NCBI GenBank assembly: GCA_024160085.1
Contig: JAMDYG010000001.1
Location: 620,001 to 684,000 of the forward strand
Reading direction: 5' to 3'
DNA from: Serratia symbiotica
GTDB taxonomy: Bacteria; Pseudomonadota; Gammaproteobacteria; Enterobacterales; Enterobacteriaceae
DNA: 64,000 nt
This document shows positions 38,710 through 49,605 of this stretch, piece by piece (the first letter of the stretch is position 1; each line of letters opens with the position of its first letter). Under the pieces are notes generated by a model. The model saw only the letters and a list, made by a program, of their open reading frames with translations, made no database searches and was not told the origin of the DNA. A program made the translations under genes and the position numbers.

Positions 38710-39831
38710 ATGAAAGGGCGTTGGAATAAATATCTGCTGGGTGGGTTAGTGGTGGTGCTAGTGGGATGTTCGTCTAAGCCGACTGATCGTGGGCAGCAAT
38801 ATAAGGATGGTCGTTTAGATCAAGTGATGGAACGAGTCAATCAGCCTAACGCCAAGGGCGTGCTGGTCAACGCTCAGGATTACTTGAATCAGTTGCTGGA
38901 GATCAAGTATGCTGTCCCTGCGCTCTTTGATCGCTACAATACGACTTACCAGGCAGTACAAAATTGGCTATCAGCGGGTGCTGATACACGTCAATTGAAC
39001 CAGTATGGACTCAGCGCTGACCAGATGAAAGGTATCGATAACTACGGCAACGTACAGTTTACTGGCTATTATACACCAGTGTTGCAAGCGCGCTACACCC
39101 AACAGGAAGCGTTCCGCTACCCGCTCTACCGCATGCCGCCGAAAGGTAAAAAACCTTTGCCTAACCGTGCAAGCATATATTCCGGTGCACTGGACGATCG
39201 CTACATCATCGCTTACACCAACTCGCTGATAGATAACTTTATGATGGAAGTTCAGGGTAGCGGCTATGTGGATTATAGCAATGGTCAGCCACTAGTCTTC
39301 TTCGGCTATGGGGGTAAAAATGGCCATGCTTACCGTAGCATTGGCAAGGTACTGATCGATCGCGGTGCAGTGGCTCAGGTGGATATGTCATTGCAGGCGA
39401 TCCATCATTGGGCCGCTAGCCATAGCGCGGCGGAATTGCGCGAACTGCTTGAGCAGAATCCCTCTTTCGTATTTTTCCGTCCAGAAGCTTTCGCATCGGT
39501 GAAAGGTGCCAGCGCAGTGCCATTGATCGCTAAAGCTTCGGTGGCGTCTGATCGCTCGCTGATCCCGGCTGGCACCACATTGCTGGCTGAAGTACCGCTG
39601 CTAGACAATAAAGGTCAATTCACAGGAAAATATGAGATGCGCCTAATGGTTGCACTCGATGTCGGTGGCACCATCAAGGGGCAGCATTTTGACCTATATC
39701 AAGGCATCGGGCCGGCGGCCGGTCACTCGGCCGGTTACTATAACCACTATGGCCGCGTTTGGGTGTTGAGTGGCACCAGCAGCGCGCAGCTATTCAGTGC
39801 CAACCCGCATAGCGGTGGTGTCACTACTTAA
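38710..39831 (+). CDS. mltA: Membrane-bound lytic murein transglycosylase A
   Basis: A 373-residue outer-membrane lipoprotein with a signal peptide and lipobox LVGC (MKGRWNKYLLGGLVVVLVGC). Family blocks include NVQFTGYYTPVLQARY, FMMEVQGSGYVDY, FVFFRPEA and the 3D-type catalytic end ALDVGGTIKGQHFDLYQGIG followed by AGHSAGYYNHYGRVWVL. MltA cleaves peptidoglycan between MurNAc and GlcNAc, forming 1,6-anhydromuramic acid. The gene is intact and lies beside a dead amiC, so murein hydrolase functions are being pruned selectively. Confidence 0.95.
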   Translation: MKGRWNKYLLGGLVVVLVGCSSKPTDRGQQYKDGRLDQVMERVNQPNAKGVLVNAQDYLNQLLEIKYAVPALFDRYNTTYQAVQNWLSAGADTRQLNQYGLSADQMKGIDNYGNVQFTGYYTPVLQARYTQQEAFRYPLYRMPPKGKKPLPNRASIYSGALDDRYIIAYTNSLIDNFMMEVQGSGYVDYSNGQPLVFFGYGGKNGHAYRSIGKVLIDRGAVAQVDMSLQAIHHWAASHSAAELRELLEQNPSFVFFRPEAFASVKGASAVPLIAKASVASDRSLIPAGTTLLAEVPLLDNKGQFTGKYEMRLMVALDVGGTIKGQHFDLYQGIGPAAGHSAGYYNHYGRVWVLSGTSSAQLFSANPHSGGVTT

Positions 39832-39899
39832 CCGCTAAGCGCGTATTGAATAGCAATGGGCGTACTGTCCGCTTGCACTATAAAGGTAATTAAATCATT

Positions 39900-40706
39900 A
39901 TGAGTACAACGTATTCAGCAGCCTATTTACAACGTTTTGGCGGCACGGCACGGCTATATGGCCATCCGGCGTTGGCGTTTTTTGCGCAGGCACACATCTG
40001 CGTGATTGGCATTGGTGGCGTGGGTTCCTGGGTGGCTGAGGCGCTGGCGCGCACTGGCATCGGTGCTATTACCTTGATCGACATGGATGATGTCTGTATC
40101 ACCAATACCAACCGTCAGATCCATGCGTTGCGCCAGCATGTCGGCCAGTCGAAAACTGAAGTGATGGCGGAGCGTATTCTGGCAATCAACCAAGAATGCC
40201 AGGTAACCTGTATCAACGATTTTATTACCCCAGATAATGTCGCTAAGTTATTAAATCACAATTTCAGCTATGTGATCGATGCCATCGATAGCGTGCGTCC
40301 CAAGGCAGCGCTGCTGTCTTATTGCCGTTGCTACCAGATCCCGGTAGTGACCATTGGTGGTGCCGGCGGGCAAATTGACCCGACCAAGATAGAAGTGGCC
40401 GATCTAGCGAAAACCATCCAAGACCCGCTAGCAGCTAAGCTACGCGTGCGGCTGAAGCATAATTTCAACGTAGTGAAAAATGGCAAGGGTAAGTTGGGTA
40501 TCGACTGTGTATTCTCCAGCGAACCCTTGGTCTACCCACAGCTAGACAGTTCGGTATGCGTATCGCGTAGCACAGCCGATGGGCTAAAAAGAATGGATTG
40601 CAGCGCGGGGTTTGGCGCTGCAACTATGGTTACCGCCACTTTTGGTTTTGTAGCTGTGTCCCACGTGCTGAAAAAAATGCTGGCAAAAGCGGCGCGTCAG
40701 AAGTAG
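39900..40706 (+). CDS. tcdA: tRNA threonylcarbamoyladenosine dehydratase TcdA
   Basis: A 268-residue E1-like (ThiF/MoeB superfamily) protein with the ATP-binding GIGGVGSWVAEALARTG near residues 38-54, DMDDVCITNTNRQIHAL, and the catalytic-Cys region ending VCVSRSTADGLKRMDCSAGFG. TcdA cyclises t6A at position 37 of ANN-decoding tRNAs to ct6A. In E. coli efficient ct6A formation uses sulfur relay partners CsdA and CsdE; both neighbours are dead here. The gene itself is intact. Its 3' end overlaps the end of the convergent csdE remnant. Confidence 0.94.
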   Translation: MSTTYSAAYLQRFGGTARLYGHPALAFFAQAHICVIGIGGVGSWVAEALARTGIGAITLIDMDDVCITNTNRQIHALRQHVGQSKTEVMAERILAINQECQVTCINDFITPDNVAKLLNHNFSYVIDAIDSVRPKAALLSYCRCYQIPVVTIGGAGGQIDPTKIEVADLAKTIQDPLAAKLRVRLKHNFNVVKNGKGKLGIDCVFSSEPLVYPQLDSSVCVSRSTADGLKRMDCSAGFGAATMVTATFGFVAVSHVLKKMLAKAARQK

Positions 40707-41111
40707 CGGGCAGCGATCGCCTGCATCCCAGCAGCCAACGTCGCTAACCCGCTGGCGCGGGTAGCGCTAAGCTGATGGCATAAAGCCAGGTGATCAAACA
40801 ACACCAGTGGTTCCAGTACGGCAAGTTGTTGCGGCGTTTTGCCCTCCATGGCGGTTCAATACTGCCAGCAGACAGCGCACGATGCGTCCTTTGTTGTCAC
40901 CATAAAAATGCAGCGTACCATCTGACAACCGCTTTGGTTCTCACAGCTGCTCAACGCCATTTCCGTTTTCCCCGTAGCGCTTCCGGCAGTGGCAGTAGCC
41001 ATTTCGCCAGCATGATCAACTGGCGATAGCGATCCATTGATTTAACGTGCTGAAGGTCTCGATCAACGCTATGGTAGTAATCTCACGACCAAAGGGATGG
41101 GTAGCGAGCAT
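40697..41111 (-). pseudogene. csdE: Sulfur acceptor protein CsdE, decayed
   Basis: From 41111 the minus strand reads MLATHPFGREITT and ETFSTLNQW, loses frame (a WED-type stretch is shortened), then continues DRYRQLIMLAKWLLPLPEAL. After further stops and shifts it gives DGTLHFYGDNKGRIVRCLLA-like sequence and a tail LCHQLSATRASGLATLAAGM ending at the tcdA 3' end. CsdE accepts sulfur from the cysteine desulfurase CsdA and works with TcdA. At least three disruptions are seen, and the acceptor-Cys region is not in a usable frame. Confidence 0.85.
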
Positions 41112-41119
41112 AGCGTCTC

Positions 41120-42346
<1,227 letters not shown>

Positions 42347-42532
42347 ACCCTTATTATCATTAGTTTGAGTCAGTGCCTAATCCCCCTGTCCTATTTTGCC
42401 AGTGGAAATAAGTTATCAAAACCAAAGGCGAACACTACACTGGCATAGGGCAGCGATCCCTCCATGACATTGAGCAACGGATCAACCCTATTAAGCCAAA
42501 ATAAAAGGGATAAAAGTGACCCATAATTTCAG

Positions 42533-42717
42533 GAAAAAAGCCCTGCAAATCAAACGATACCGCATAAAATCACTGTGGAAGGACAGAATAAATATACAGG
42601 AAATGAGCTACCATGACCAGATTACCGGACATGAGGCAAATACAACATCATAACCACAAGATAAAAGTTAATCGATGTCCTCAACATCGAATCTCTTTTT
42701 GTTCCAGCTTAGGTAGT
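42533..42717 (-). ncRNA. gcvB: GcvB small RNA (partly degraded)
   Basis: Divergent from gcvA, the minus strand reads ACTACCTAAGCTGGAACAAA, close to the GcvB 5' end ACTTCCTGAGCCGGAACGAA. It continues with CGATGTTGAGGACATCG (a small hairpin), AACTTTTATCTTGTGGTTATGATGTTGTATTTG (split here as AACTTTTATCTT and GTGGTTATGATGTTGTATTT; the GU-rich R1 seed region), TCATTTCCTGTATATTTATT, CTGTCC and CACAGTGATTTTATG. GcvB is an Hfq-dependent repressor of many amino-acid and peptide transporter mRNAs. The 3' terminator stem is weakened (GCGGTATCG...GCAGGGC before TTTTTT), and its activator gene gcvA is dead. Length is about 185 bases against about 205 in E. coli. Confidence 0.75.
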
Positions 42718-42886
42718 ACCATCACTGTAGGTATTTGCTAGCGTATCCTCAACGGAAAAGTATAATGAATCGAATAAAAAATAATGGTACTGGTTTGTTA
42801 GGTTCAACCCATGGCATCCTACATAGGGCTTACCGATTTACGACACCACATTATTTAACTTATTCTTACATGAAAGTATCTAATTA

Positions 42887-43800
42887 ATGCCAAAGCGTTT
42901 ACCTTTCCCTTAATGCGTTGCGTGTGTTCAATGTGGCTGCTTGACATCTGAGTTTTACCAAAATGCCAGAAGCGCTGTTTGTGACTTAATCCGCAGGGAG
43001 CCACCAGATAAAGTCGCTGGAGGATTTTCTTGGCCTGAAGCTGTACGGCGGCGCAACTGCTTGTTGCTGCTGACAGAGGAAGGGCAGAGCTAATACCTTG
43101 ACATCAAAGAAGCCTTATCTTCGATCAATTAAGCTATACGCAAGTTGCAGGCGGGGAACACTGGCTATCAGCCTGCCTCCCAGTTTTGCTATTCAGTGGT
43201 TGGTACCGCGTCTTTTCTGCTTTAACTCTCCTTAACCCAGGCATCGATGTGCGCATTCAGGCGGTGGATAGTGAAGCAGACAAGCTGGCAGATGCTGTCG
43301 ATGTGGCGATTTTTTAAGGATGTAGTAACTGGCCGGGGCTACGTGCTAAATGTCTGTATGCAGAACATCTGCTGTTGGTATGTTCACCGAGTCTGCTGAG
43401 TGGCGACCATCCTCTAAAAGAGGTAGGCAATTTGGTTTATCATACCTTGCTTGCTACACAGTACTTCACGCTGCGACTGGTTGTGGTCTATACCCGCCAG
43501 TTGGAGTTGCAGCACATCAATATGCAAGCAGGGGCCGATCTTCAGTCATAGTGCCATGGTGATACAGAATGTGGTGCATGGGTAGGGATGGTGCTAGTGA
43601 ATAACGTGATGGTGCAAATCGAGATTAAGGCTGGGCGTTTGGTGTGTCTATTCAATGATGTGTTGGTCAGTAAAAATGCTTTTTATCTGGTCTGTCATGA
43701 TAGCCAGGCAGAACTGGGTAAAATAGCCGCCTTTCGTCGATGGATCTTGGCAATGGCGGCTAGTTAGTAGGAGAAATTTCACTTTTGCTATGAACAATAA
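42887..43800 (+). pseudogene. gcvA: LysR regulator GcvA, decayed
   Basis: The start at 42887 gives MPKRLPFPLNALRV-type sequence with early stops (the helix-turn-helix region LSFTKMPEALFVT-Q is frameshifted), then KSLEDFLGLKLY, LLLTEEGQS, LDIKEALSS, RKLQAGNTG, FAIQWLVPRLF, NPGIDVRIQAVDSEADKLAD, LYAEHLLLVCSPSLL, QQGPIFSHSAMVIQN and FNDVLVSKNAFYLVCHDSQA through the end CYEQ. Stops and frameshifts break it repeatedly. GcvA controls glycine cleavage genes and activates the divergent sRNA gene gcvB. Confidence 0.9.
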
Positions 43801-43853
43801 GGTTGGTTAGTGCCACATACAGCCGTCCAATTTTCTTTATAGGGTAAATGACG

Positions 43854-44249
43854 ATGAGCAGTCGTTCCATGCTGGTTTTTGCCGCTATCAGCGGCTTGGT
43901 ATTTGTCGTGCTGGGCGCTCTCGGCGCACATGTATTTGGTGGTATAATCGGCCCTAATGAAATGGCTCGGGTTCACACAGCTCTGGAATATCAGGGATTC
44001 CACACGCTGGCCATTCTAGCGTTGGCGGTAGTAATGCAACCCCATGTGAGCCTGTGGTTTTACTGGTGTGGGGCGCTGTTGGCGCTCGGCACTGTTTTAT
44101 TCAGCGGCAGCCTGTACTGTTTGGCTCTGTTACACCTAAAGATTTGTGTCTACATTACGCTGGTTGGCGGCGTAAGCTTCTTGATTGGCTGGGTATTGAT
44201 GTTGATTGGCGCTTTGCACCTGAGAACAGAGGCTGGATACCATGAATAA
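43854..44249 (+). CDS. ygdD: DUF423 inner-membrane protein YgdD
   Basis: A 131-residue protein with four membrane helices. It begins [20 protein letters not shown], has the family motif GALGAHVFG, and continues with [16 protein letters not shown] and [11 protein letters not shown]. The ATG at 43854 is preferred over an in-frame ATG two codons earlier because it matches the length and start of E. coli YgdD (131 residues). The function of the family is unknown. It overlaps rlmM by eight bases, the usual two-gene arrangement. Confidence 0.9.
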   Translation: MSSRSMLVFAAISGLVFVVLGALGAHVFGGIIGPNEMARVHTALEYQGFHTLAILALAVVMQPHVSLWFYWCGALLALGTVLFSGSLYCLALLHLKICVYITLVGGVSFLIGWVLMLIGALHLRTEAGYHE

Positions 44250-45345
44250 GATCGTGTTGTATTGCCGCCCCGGCTTCGAGAAAGAGTGTGCCGCTGAAAT
44301 GACTGATAAGGCGAATCAGTTAGAGATTTTCGTATTCGCCCGGCTAAAAGAGAACAGTGGCTATGTGTTGTTCGAATGCTATCAGCCGGATAATGCCGAT
44401 CGTTTAGCGCGGGAAATCCCGTTACGCGAGCTGATTTTCGCCCGCCAAATGGTGGTGGTGGGAGAACCGCTACGTGATTTGCCGCCAGAAGATCGGGTGT
44501 CGCCGATTGTTGGCATGCTGATCGGCATGATCGATCGCGGTGGTGAACTACGGGTAGAAGTGCCTGACACTAACGAAAGTAAAGAACTGATGAGGTTCTG
44601 CCGCAAGTTGACGGTGCCGCTGCGCATCGCCATGCGTAAGCAGAAAATGCTGATGGCACGTGAAAACCCGACGTGTCTGGTGGTGCATGTATTTTTTATC
44701 GCCCCAGGTTGCTGCTATGTCGGCTACTCTTTCAGTCACAATAACTCGCCTTTTTATATGGGCATTCCGCGCCTGCGCTTCCCAGCCGATGCACCAAGCC
44801 GCTCTACGCTGAAGTTGGAAGAGGCGTTCCACGTCTTCATTCCCGCTGATGAGTGGGAAGAACGTCTGGCCAGCGGCATGCATGCGGTTGATCTGGGTGC
44901 TAGCCCAGGTGGCTGGAGCTATCAGTTGGTGAAGCGCAGCATGCTAGTGCATTCAGTGGATAACGGCCCGATGGCAGCAAGCCTGATGGAAACGGGTCAG
45001 GTCACTCATCATCGCGTTGACGGTTTTAAATTCGAACCGACCAGCAGCAAAATTTATTGGCTGGTATGCGATATGGTGGAGAAGCCAGCCAAGGTGACCA
45101 ATTTGATGATCCAATGGCTGGTGAAGGGTTGGTGCCGTGAGGTGATTTTCAACCTAAAATTGCCGATGAAAAAACGTTACGAAGCCGTGTCGCAGAATAT
45201 GCAGAATCTGCGTGAAATATTGGCGGCGGAAGGCATCAACGCATGGGTATATGCCAAGCAGCTTTACCACGATCGTGAAGAGATCACTGTGCATATACGC
45301 CGTATATGGTCGGTTGTTCCCGGCCGTCGCGACGAGCGCGATTGA
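44242..45345 (+). CDS. rlmM: 23S rRNA 2'-O-ribose methyltransferase RlmM
   Basis: A 367-residue protein collinear with RlmM (366 in E. coli), which methylates C2498 of 23S rRNA. It has an N-terminal THUMP domain and a C-terminal Rossmann methyltransferase with the SAM motif [17 protein letters not shown] near residues 217-233. Further blocks are [26 protein letters not shown] (catalytic Lys region) and [17 protein letters not shown]. The substitution of Ser for Cys in GASPGG is conservative. The frame is intact, and the gene is coupled to ygdD by overlap. Confidence 0.95.
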   Translation: MNKIVLYCRPGFEKECAAEMTDKANQLEIFVFARLKENSGYVLFECYQPDNADRLAREIPLRELIFARQMVVVGEPLRDLPPEDRVSPIVGMLIGMIDRGGELRVEVPDTNESKELMRFCRKLTVPLRIAMRKQKMLMARENPTCLVVHVFFIAPGCCYVGYSFSHNNSPFYMGIPRLRFPADAPSRSTLKLEEAFHVFIPADEWEERLASGMHAVDLGASPGGWSYQLVKRSMLVHSVDNGPMAASLMETGQVTHHRVDGFKFEPTSSKIYWLVCDMVEKPAKVTNLMIQWLVKGWCREVIFNLKLPMKKRYEAVSQNMQNLREILAAEGINAWVYAKQLYHDREEITVHIRRIWSVVPGRRDERD

Positions 45346-45361
45346 TTATGGGGTAACGCCC

Positions 45362-46098
45362 TCAATGTATCGGCAAACGTAGTTGCTGAAAGTTACCGTC
45401 TAGTATCAGGTCAGTGCTTAATATTGCTACTCGTTTGCTGATATAAGCCAGTTCGCAGTATTGCTGGAGCTTGCTGTGCTATTTCTCCGACACATGCTGT
45501 AACTGTCGATACAATTCGTCCAGACTTCCCATCTGCTGCAACAGCGACACCGCTATTTTCGGTTCAATGCCAGCCATGCCAGGGATCTTACTGCTGCTGA
45601 TCCCTGCCAACCCCCAATAGTTCGGTAGTTGCTGCGGCGTCACACCAAATTCTTGTTGCATAAACGGTATGTCCAGCTATCGCCTCTGAAAATAATCATG
45701 GATCTGCACGCTCGGAGCCAACAACTGGCAATAGCCTTTATCGGTGGAGATAATCGTGACCCGATGGCCGCCACTGGTAATTTTTGCCGTTAGTGTAGCC
45801 GCTAAATCGTCCACTTCGTTACCTGGAGAATGCCAACTAGCAACGCCCAGCTTGGCGAACGCCTGTTGCAGTTGTGGCATCGGTGAGAGCCCAGCCTTGT
45901 AATTGGGTAGGATTTGGTGCCGCCAGCTTGTACTGCGGTTGTCTTCATCGAACACGGCTACCGCGTGCGTTGGCCGGCTGTGATGGATAAGCTGTTGCAG
46001 AGTGAATCGGCAGGCGGTGGATACAGGGGGAACCCCTGCACGGCGTGAATGCGGCGAATCCGGTTAAGAGCGTCAACAATCAATAGGTGTATAAGCAT
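45362..46098 (-). pseudogene. xni: Flap endonuclease Xni (ExoIX), decayed
   Basis: From 46098 the minus strand reads [20 protein letters not shown], loses frame after QGFPLYPP, then resumes [40 protein letters not shown] and [21 protein letters not shown] stop replaces the Trp of KRW. The rest ([34 protein letters not shown]) is open up to another stop at SEK, followed by DLILDGNFQQLRLPIH. Xni resembles the PolA 5' nuclease domain and processes flaps, though it lacks some metal ligands in E. coli. This copy is dead. Confidence 0.9.
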
Positions 46099-46244
46099 GT
46101 CTCATCGTCTTTCAGGCTATAGCGTTGTCTTATTCGCCCATTTTCCAGGAGCTTGATGCCTTTGGTGTTAGCTCTACACAGGTTTTTTAACTGCAATTTG
46201 CAATGCATAGCGTGGCAAAGGTAACAAAGTCAAAAAATCGCGGG

Positions 46245-47609
46245 TCAGGCTATGATTTCATAGCATGGCACATAGGCACTGTCCGGTAGTTTCATGCGCT
46301 GCTGGGTGATAAAACTTTGCAACAGGCTGTCCATGTATTTCATCACCTGTGGTTCGCCGTGTAGTTTGTAAGGACCGAACTGTTCAATGGCCAGGATGCC
46401 CTTTTCCTTTACGTTGCCAGCTACGATGCCAGAGAATGCGCGGCGCAGCGCGGAGGTCAATTGTTCAACGGGTTGGTTCTGAGACAGGTTAAGGTGCGCC
46501 ATGTTTTCATGGGTCGGCTCGAAGGGTAACTGCAAATCCGGTGCAATGCGTATCGACCAGTTAAAGCTGTAAGCATCGCCAGTGTTGCGGCGTTTTTCCT
46601 TCACCAATGGCATGGCTTCCTTCATTTGCCGCGCAACTTCTACCGGGTCATCAATGATGATGCTGTAGTGCTGGCGTGCTTCGTCTCCCAAGGTGTTCAT
46701 GATGAATGCATCCAACACGTGGAAGTAGTCGGCGCTCTCTTTCGGACCGGTAAGGATTAGCGGCAACACCTGCTCGTTGTTTTCAGGGTTTATCAGTATC
46801 CCCAGCAGATATAGTAGCTCTTCGGCCGTGCCGACACCGCCTGGGAAGATGATAATGCCATGAGCAATACGCACGAAGGCTTCTAGGCGTTTTTCAATAT
46901 CTATCATGATCACCAGTTCGTTGACCAACGGGTTAGGTGGCTCGGCTGCAATGATCGAAGGTTCGGTTATGCCGATAAAGCGGCTATTACGGTAGCGCTG
47001 TTGCGCATGCCCCACCGCTGCACCTTTCATCGGTGCTTCCATAGCGCCCGGCCCGCAGCCGCTACAGATATTCAACTCGCGCAAACCTAGTTGGCTGCCG
47101 ACCTTACGTGCGTAGAGGTATTCATTCTCGTTGATCGAGTGGCCCCCCCAACAAACCACCATATTGGGATCTTCATCCAGATGCAGCGTGTGTGCATTGC
47201 GCAGAATTGAGAATACCAAGTTGGTGATATGAGCCGGGTTTTCTATATTCAGCTGCTGAGAATACCCAACGCTGGCAATTTGACCGTATACGAACAGGAT
47301 GTCGCGCAGCACGGCGAATAAGTTAGCCTGTAGTGAGCGGATAATACGGCCATCGACAAAGGCTTCTTCTGGCGGGTTGACCAGTTCCAGTTTTACTCCA
47401 CGTTCTCGGCTCAGTACATTGATATCAAAGGTTTCATAGCGGGACAGGATCTGTTTACTGTTGTCAGTCTGGCTACCGGAATTCAATACGGCCAGCGAAC
47501 AGTTGCGGAACAAGCGGTACAGGTTGCTGCTGGCGATGCGCTTTAGCATGTCTACTTCCAACTGCGATAATAAATCCATAGAGCCAAGCGGGCTGATGTG
47601 TGTAATCAA
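46245..47609 (-). CDS. ppnN: Pyrimidine/purine nucleotide 5'-monophosphate nucleosidase PpnN
   Basis: With the TTG start at 47607-47609 the protein is 454 residues, the exact E. coli length, and begins with the family N-terminus (M)[17 protein letters not shown]. The ribosome site AAGGAG lies 5 bases before this TTG; an ATG 14 codons upstream lacks such a site. The LOG-family phosphoribohydrolase motif [11 protein letters not shown] and upstream [20 protein letters not shown] are present. PpnN cleaves nucleoside monophosphates to base and ribose 5-phosphate and is controlled by (p)ppGpp. The frame is intact, with substitutions spread lightly. Confidence 0.93.
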   Translation of the reverse strand: MITHISPLGSMDLLSQLEVDMLKRIASSNLYRLFRNCSLAVLNSGSQTDNSKQILSRYETFDINVLSRERGVKLELVNPPEEAFVDGRIIRSLQANLFAVLRDILFVYGQIASVGYSQQLNIENPAHITNLVFSILRNAHTLHLDEDPNMVVCWGGHSINENEYLYARKVGSQLGLRELNICSGCGPGAMEAPMKGAAVGHAQQRYRNSRFIGITEPSIIAAEPPNPLVNELVIMIDIEKRLEAFVRIAHGIIIFPGGVGTAEELLYLLGILINPENNEQVLPLILTGPKESADYFHVLDAFIMNTLGDEARQHYSIIIDDPVEVARQMKEAMPLVKEKRRNTGDAYSFNWSIRIAPDLQLPFEPTHENMAHLNLSQNQPVEQLTSALRRAFSGIVAGNVKEKGILAIEQFGPYKLHGEPQVMKYMDSLLQSFITQQRMKLPDSAYVPCYEIIA

Positions 47610-47881
47610 GGTTACTCCTTTTTCACCGAGTACGGGGCAGTAGTAGTCCATGCGCTAGCAGAATAGCATTTCGTTAGGGTTAATGCCTTGGTACTCCTGC
47701 ATTCAACCTTACCGCTGCCTCTAAACTTTTACCAACACAAACTATATTCGTCAGCTCAGTTGTTGAGTAATTCTTTGCACTGTTGGTTGCCAGGTTGCTG
47801 TGTAAAGGTACTAAGTCAATGCTTTTGCACCCTCAGTGAATAGGTACAATAATCTCCCATTCTAACCTGTGTGAGAAAAGT

Positions 47882-48448
47882 ATGGATCATGATATATCAC
47901 ATGCCCTACGTGGATTCACCCAACGCTATGTCGAGTTGTGGCGGTAGGGGAGCGATCATGCGCCAGCCAGGAGCTATTTGGTGTGCCGTCACCCTGTATC
48001 GTGAAGCGTCGCGATGATAAAGTACTTTGGCTACCTCAACCTTTCACTCTAACAGAAACGTTAGAGAAATTGGAAACTGCGCTGGGCTTGCGGCTACAGC
48101 CAGATGCCCAGTGTTTCTACACGCAGCAGTACACGGGCGACATACACGCTCAATTCGGTGTGCATGGCCTAAGCCTGCTACAAGTATGGAGTGAGGACGA
48201 CTTTATTCGCCTACAGGAAAATCTAATCGGTCATTTGGTAGCCCAAAAACGCCTAAAGCTGTCACTAACGCTGTTCTTAGCAACCACCGAATCCGAAATG
48301 ACTCTGGGTCTCGTTTTACAACGGCAGCGGTAATATGGTGCTGGAGCAGATAGGCAATGACAAACGTTTGCTGCTAGCGGCAACGCTGGAAAATTTTCTC
48401 GATGCTTTGCGCCCAACACTGAGGAAACAATCGCTGTTTTTCGTGTGA
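47882..48448 (+). pseudogene. syd: SecY-interacting protein Syd, broken
   Basis: The start [20 protein letters not shown] is followed by a TAG in WRxGSDHAP, then a recognisable body from [20 protein letters not shown] to [20 protein letters not shown] and [19 protein letters not shown]. The frame then shifts before the C-terminal NLAEFLDALRP-like end. Syd is a peripheral protein that checks SecY complex quality. The middle 131 codons are open from a GTG-like start at 47938, but both ends are lost. It is followed by the csrB regulatory region. Confidence 0.88.
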
Positions 48449-48484
48449 GAGATCTCTTATACAATCTGTGAGAGATCGCTTTTA
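48444..48484 (+). promoter_or_regulatory. Two UvrY (GacA)-type boxes upstream of csrB
   Basis: TGTGAGAGATCTCTTATACA (48444-48463) and TGTGAGAGATCGCTTTTA (48467-48484) both resemble the palindromic UvrY/GacA site TGTGAGAGATCTCTTACA found far upstream of enterobacterial csrB. The first carries a two-base insertion in the right half; the second has a decayed right half. They lie about 165-185 bases before the likely csrB start, comparable to E. coli. The pair could also form a hairpin after syd. Confidence 0.6.
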
Positions 48485-48626
48485 ATTTTCCCAGGTTAGC
48501 GTTATGTGTTGGATTTATTGCTATCAATATCAATTGTTTAATTTTTTTAGGATAATACTTAGGTGAAATTTAGCTTATCTCAGGGGGGCAATCCCTTATG
48601 ATCATGTGGGAATTAGGTGATCTTAT

Positions 48627-48984
48627 GTTTACCAGAATGGAGCCGGAAAGCATCACGGAAAACATCAGGATGATGCAGCTTCAGGATGAAGATAGGAATA
48701 CGCTCAGCGAAGAGCGATGGAAAGCGTCAGGAGATGCTTAGGATGTTTCAGGATTGAAATCAAAGACACCTCCAGGACGGAGACTAAGAGCTGACAAAAG
48801 ACTGTAGGTGGGTTAGGGAAACTGAGGAACCGCATTGGGATGATGCTATAGAAAAACGCAAGGATTACTCGGCCAGGATGAGCCACAGGAAAAGTTTTCA
48901 GGGATTGAGCAGGGAACACACTGTGTAGCGGGATAGCTATAAAACGAACCGGGAACACTGGTAACACGGTGCCCCCAACTTTTT
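48627..48984 (+). ncRNA. csrB: CsrB small RNA
   Basis: About 358 bases between syd and yqcC, the position of csrB. Around 22 GGA motifs occur on this strand, many as AGGAT or CAGGA in hairpin loops (for example ATCAGGATGAT, TTCAGGATGAA, CTCCAGGACGGAG). The 3' end AAACGAACCGGGAACACTGG followed by TAACACGGTGCCCCC and a T run matches the CsrB terminator region AAACGAACCGGGAGCGCTGT. CsrB sequesters the regulator CsrA. Ends are approximate. Loop-stem covariation suggests the RNA is still functional, although the terminator stem has mismatches. Confidence 0.85.
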
Positions 48985-49129
48985 GCCTCGCTTCAAACTT
49001 TACGTATCTGTGCAGTCAAATGCCAATAACTGTGGGCGTTGGCCCAGGCCGTATTTAGGCTATAAGATGCTACGCTTTGCTGTCAGCCTTATGGCTGAGT
49101 CTTATAATTAAAATAGATCGAGAATACAG

Positions 49130-49456
49130 ATGAGTATACATAATCAGGTTCGAGACAATTTGCAGGCGATTGAACAGTCAATGCGTGATTTGGCCTTATG
49201 GCAGGTCGCTCCTCCGGAGCCTGGGGCATTTGCCAGCACTGAACCTTTCTGTGTTGACCGCATGCAGGCCAAAGAGTGGCTACAGTGGGTGTTTCTACCG
49301 CGTATGTATGCTTTGCTGGAAGCCTATGCGCCGTTGCCCACGCAATTCGCTGTCACACCGTATTTAGAACTGTCATTGAAGGGCAGAGAACCCAATTGCC
49401 TGCCGCTGCTATTGGTAGTGCAGAGCCTGGACAACATATTGAATAAAGAGCCATAA
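49130..49456 (+). CDS. yqcC: YqcC family protein
   Basis: A 108-residue protein with the family core [20 protein letters not shown] and [20 protein letters not shown], the same length class as E. coli YqcC. The function is unknown; the gene normally forms an operon with the tRNA pseudouridine synthase truC and yqcA. It starts at ATG 49130, about 145 bases after the csrB terminator. The frame is intact. Confidence 0.88.
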   Translation: MSIHNQVRDNLQAIEQSMRDLALWQVAPPEPGAFASTEPFCVDRMQAKEWLQWVFLPRMYALLEAYAPLPTQFAVTPYLELSLKGREPNCLPLLLVVQSLDNILNKEP

Positions 49457-49467
49457 TAAGTAGCCAG

Positions 49468-49605
49468 GTGGCTGATTTTAGTCAACGGGCAGAGGCCATG
49501 TATTCATGGGTAGAAGATATATTTCCTGAGTTTGCTAGAGTTGAGTTTAGGCGGCTAACAGTCAGGATAGCTGATAATTTTCAAAGTAGGAAGGGAGTAG
49601 GGGTG
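49468..49605 (+). pseudogene. truC: Remnant of tRNA pseudouridine synthase TruC
   Basis: The 140 bases between yqcC and yqcA, where truC (about 260 codons) belongs, encode an in-frame stub with [14 protein letters not shown]. This resembles the TruC C-terminus (LLPENERVEF in E. coli). All catalytic sequence is missing, so the gene seems to have lost about 85 percent of its length by deletion. The identity rests on position and this short match. Confidence 0.4.

Noticed and set aside
48704-48967. An 87-codon minus-strand frame in the syd-yqcC gap
   Set aside because: The region is the csrB RNA; GGA repeats on the plus strand explain the antisense Pro-Ser-rich frame.
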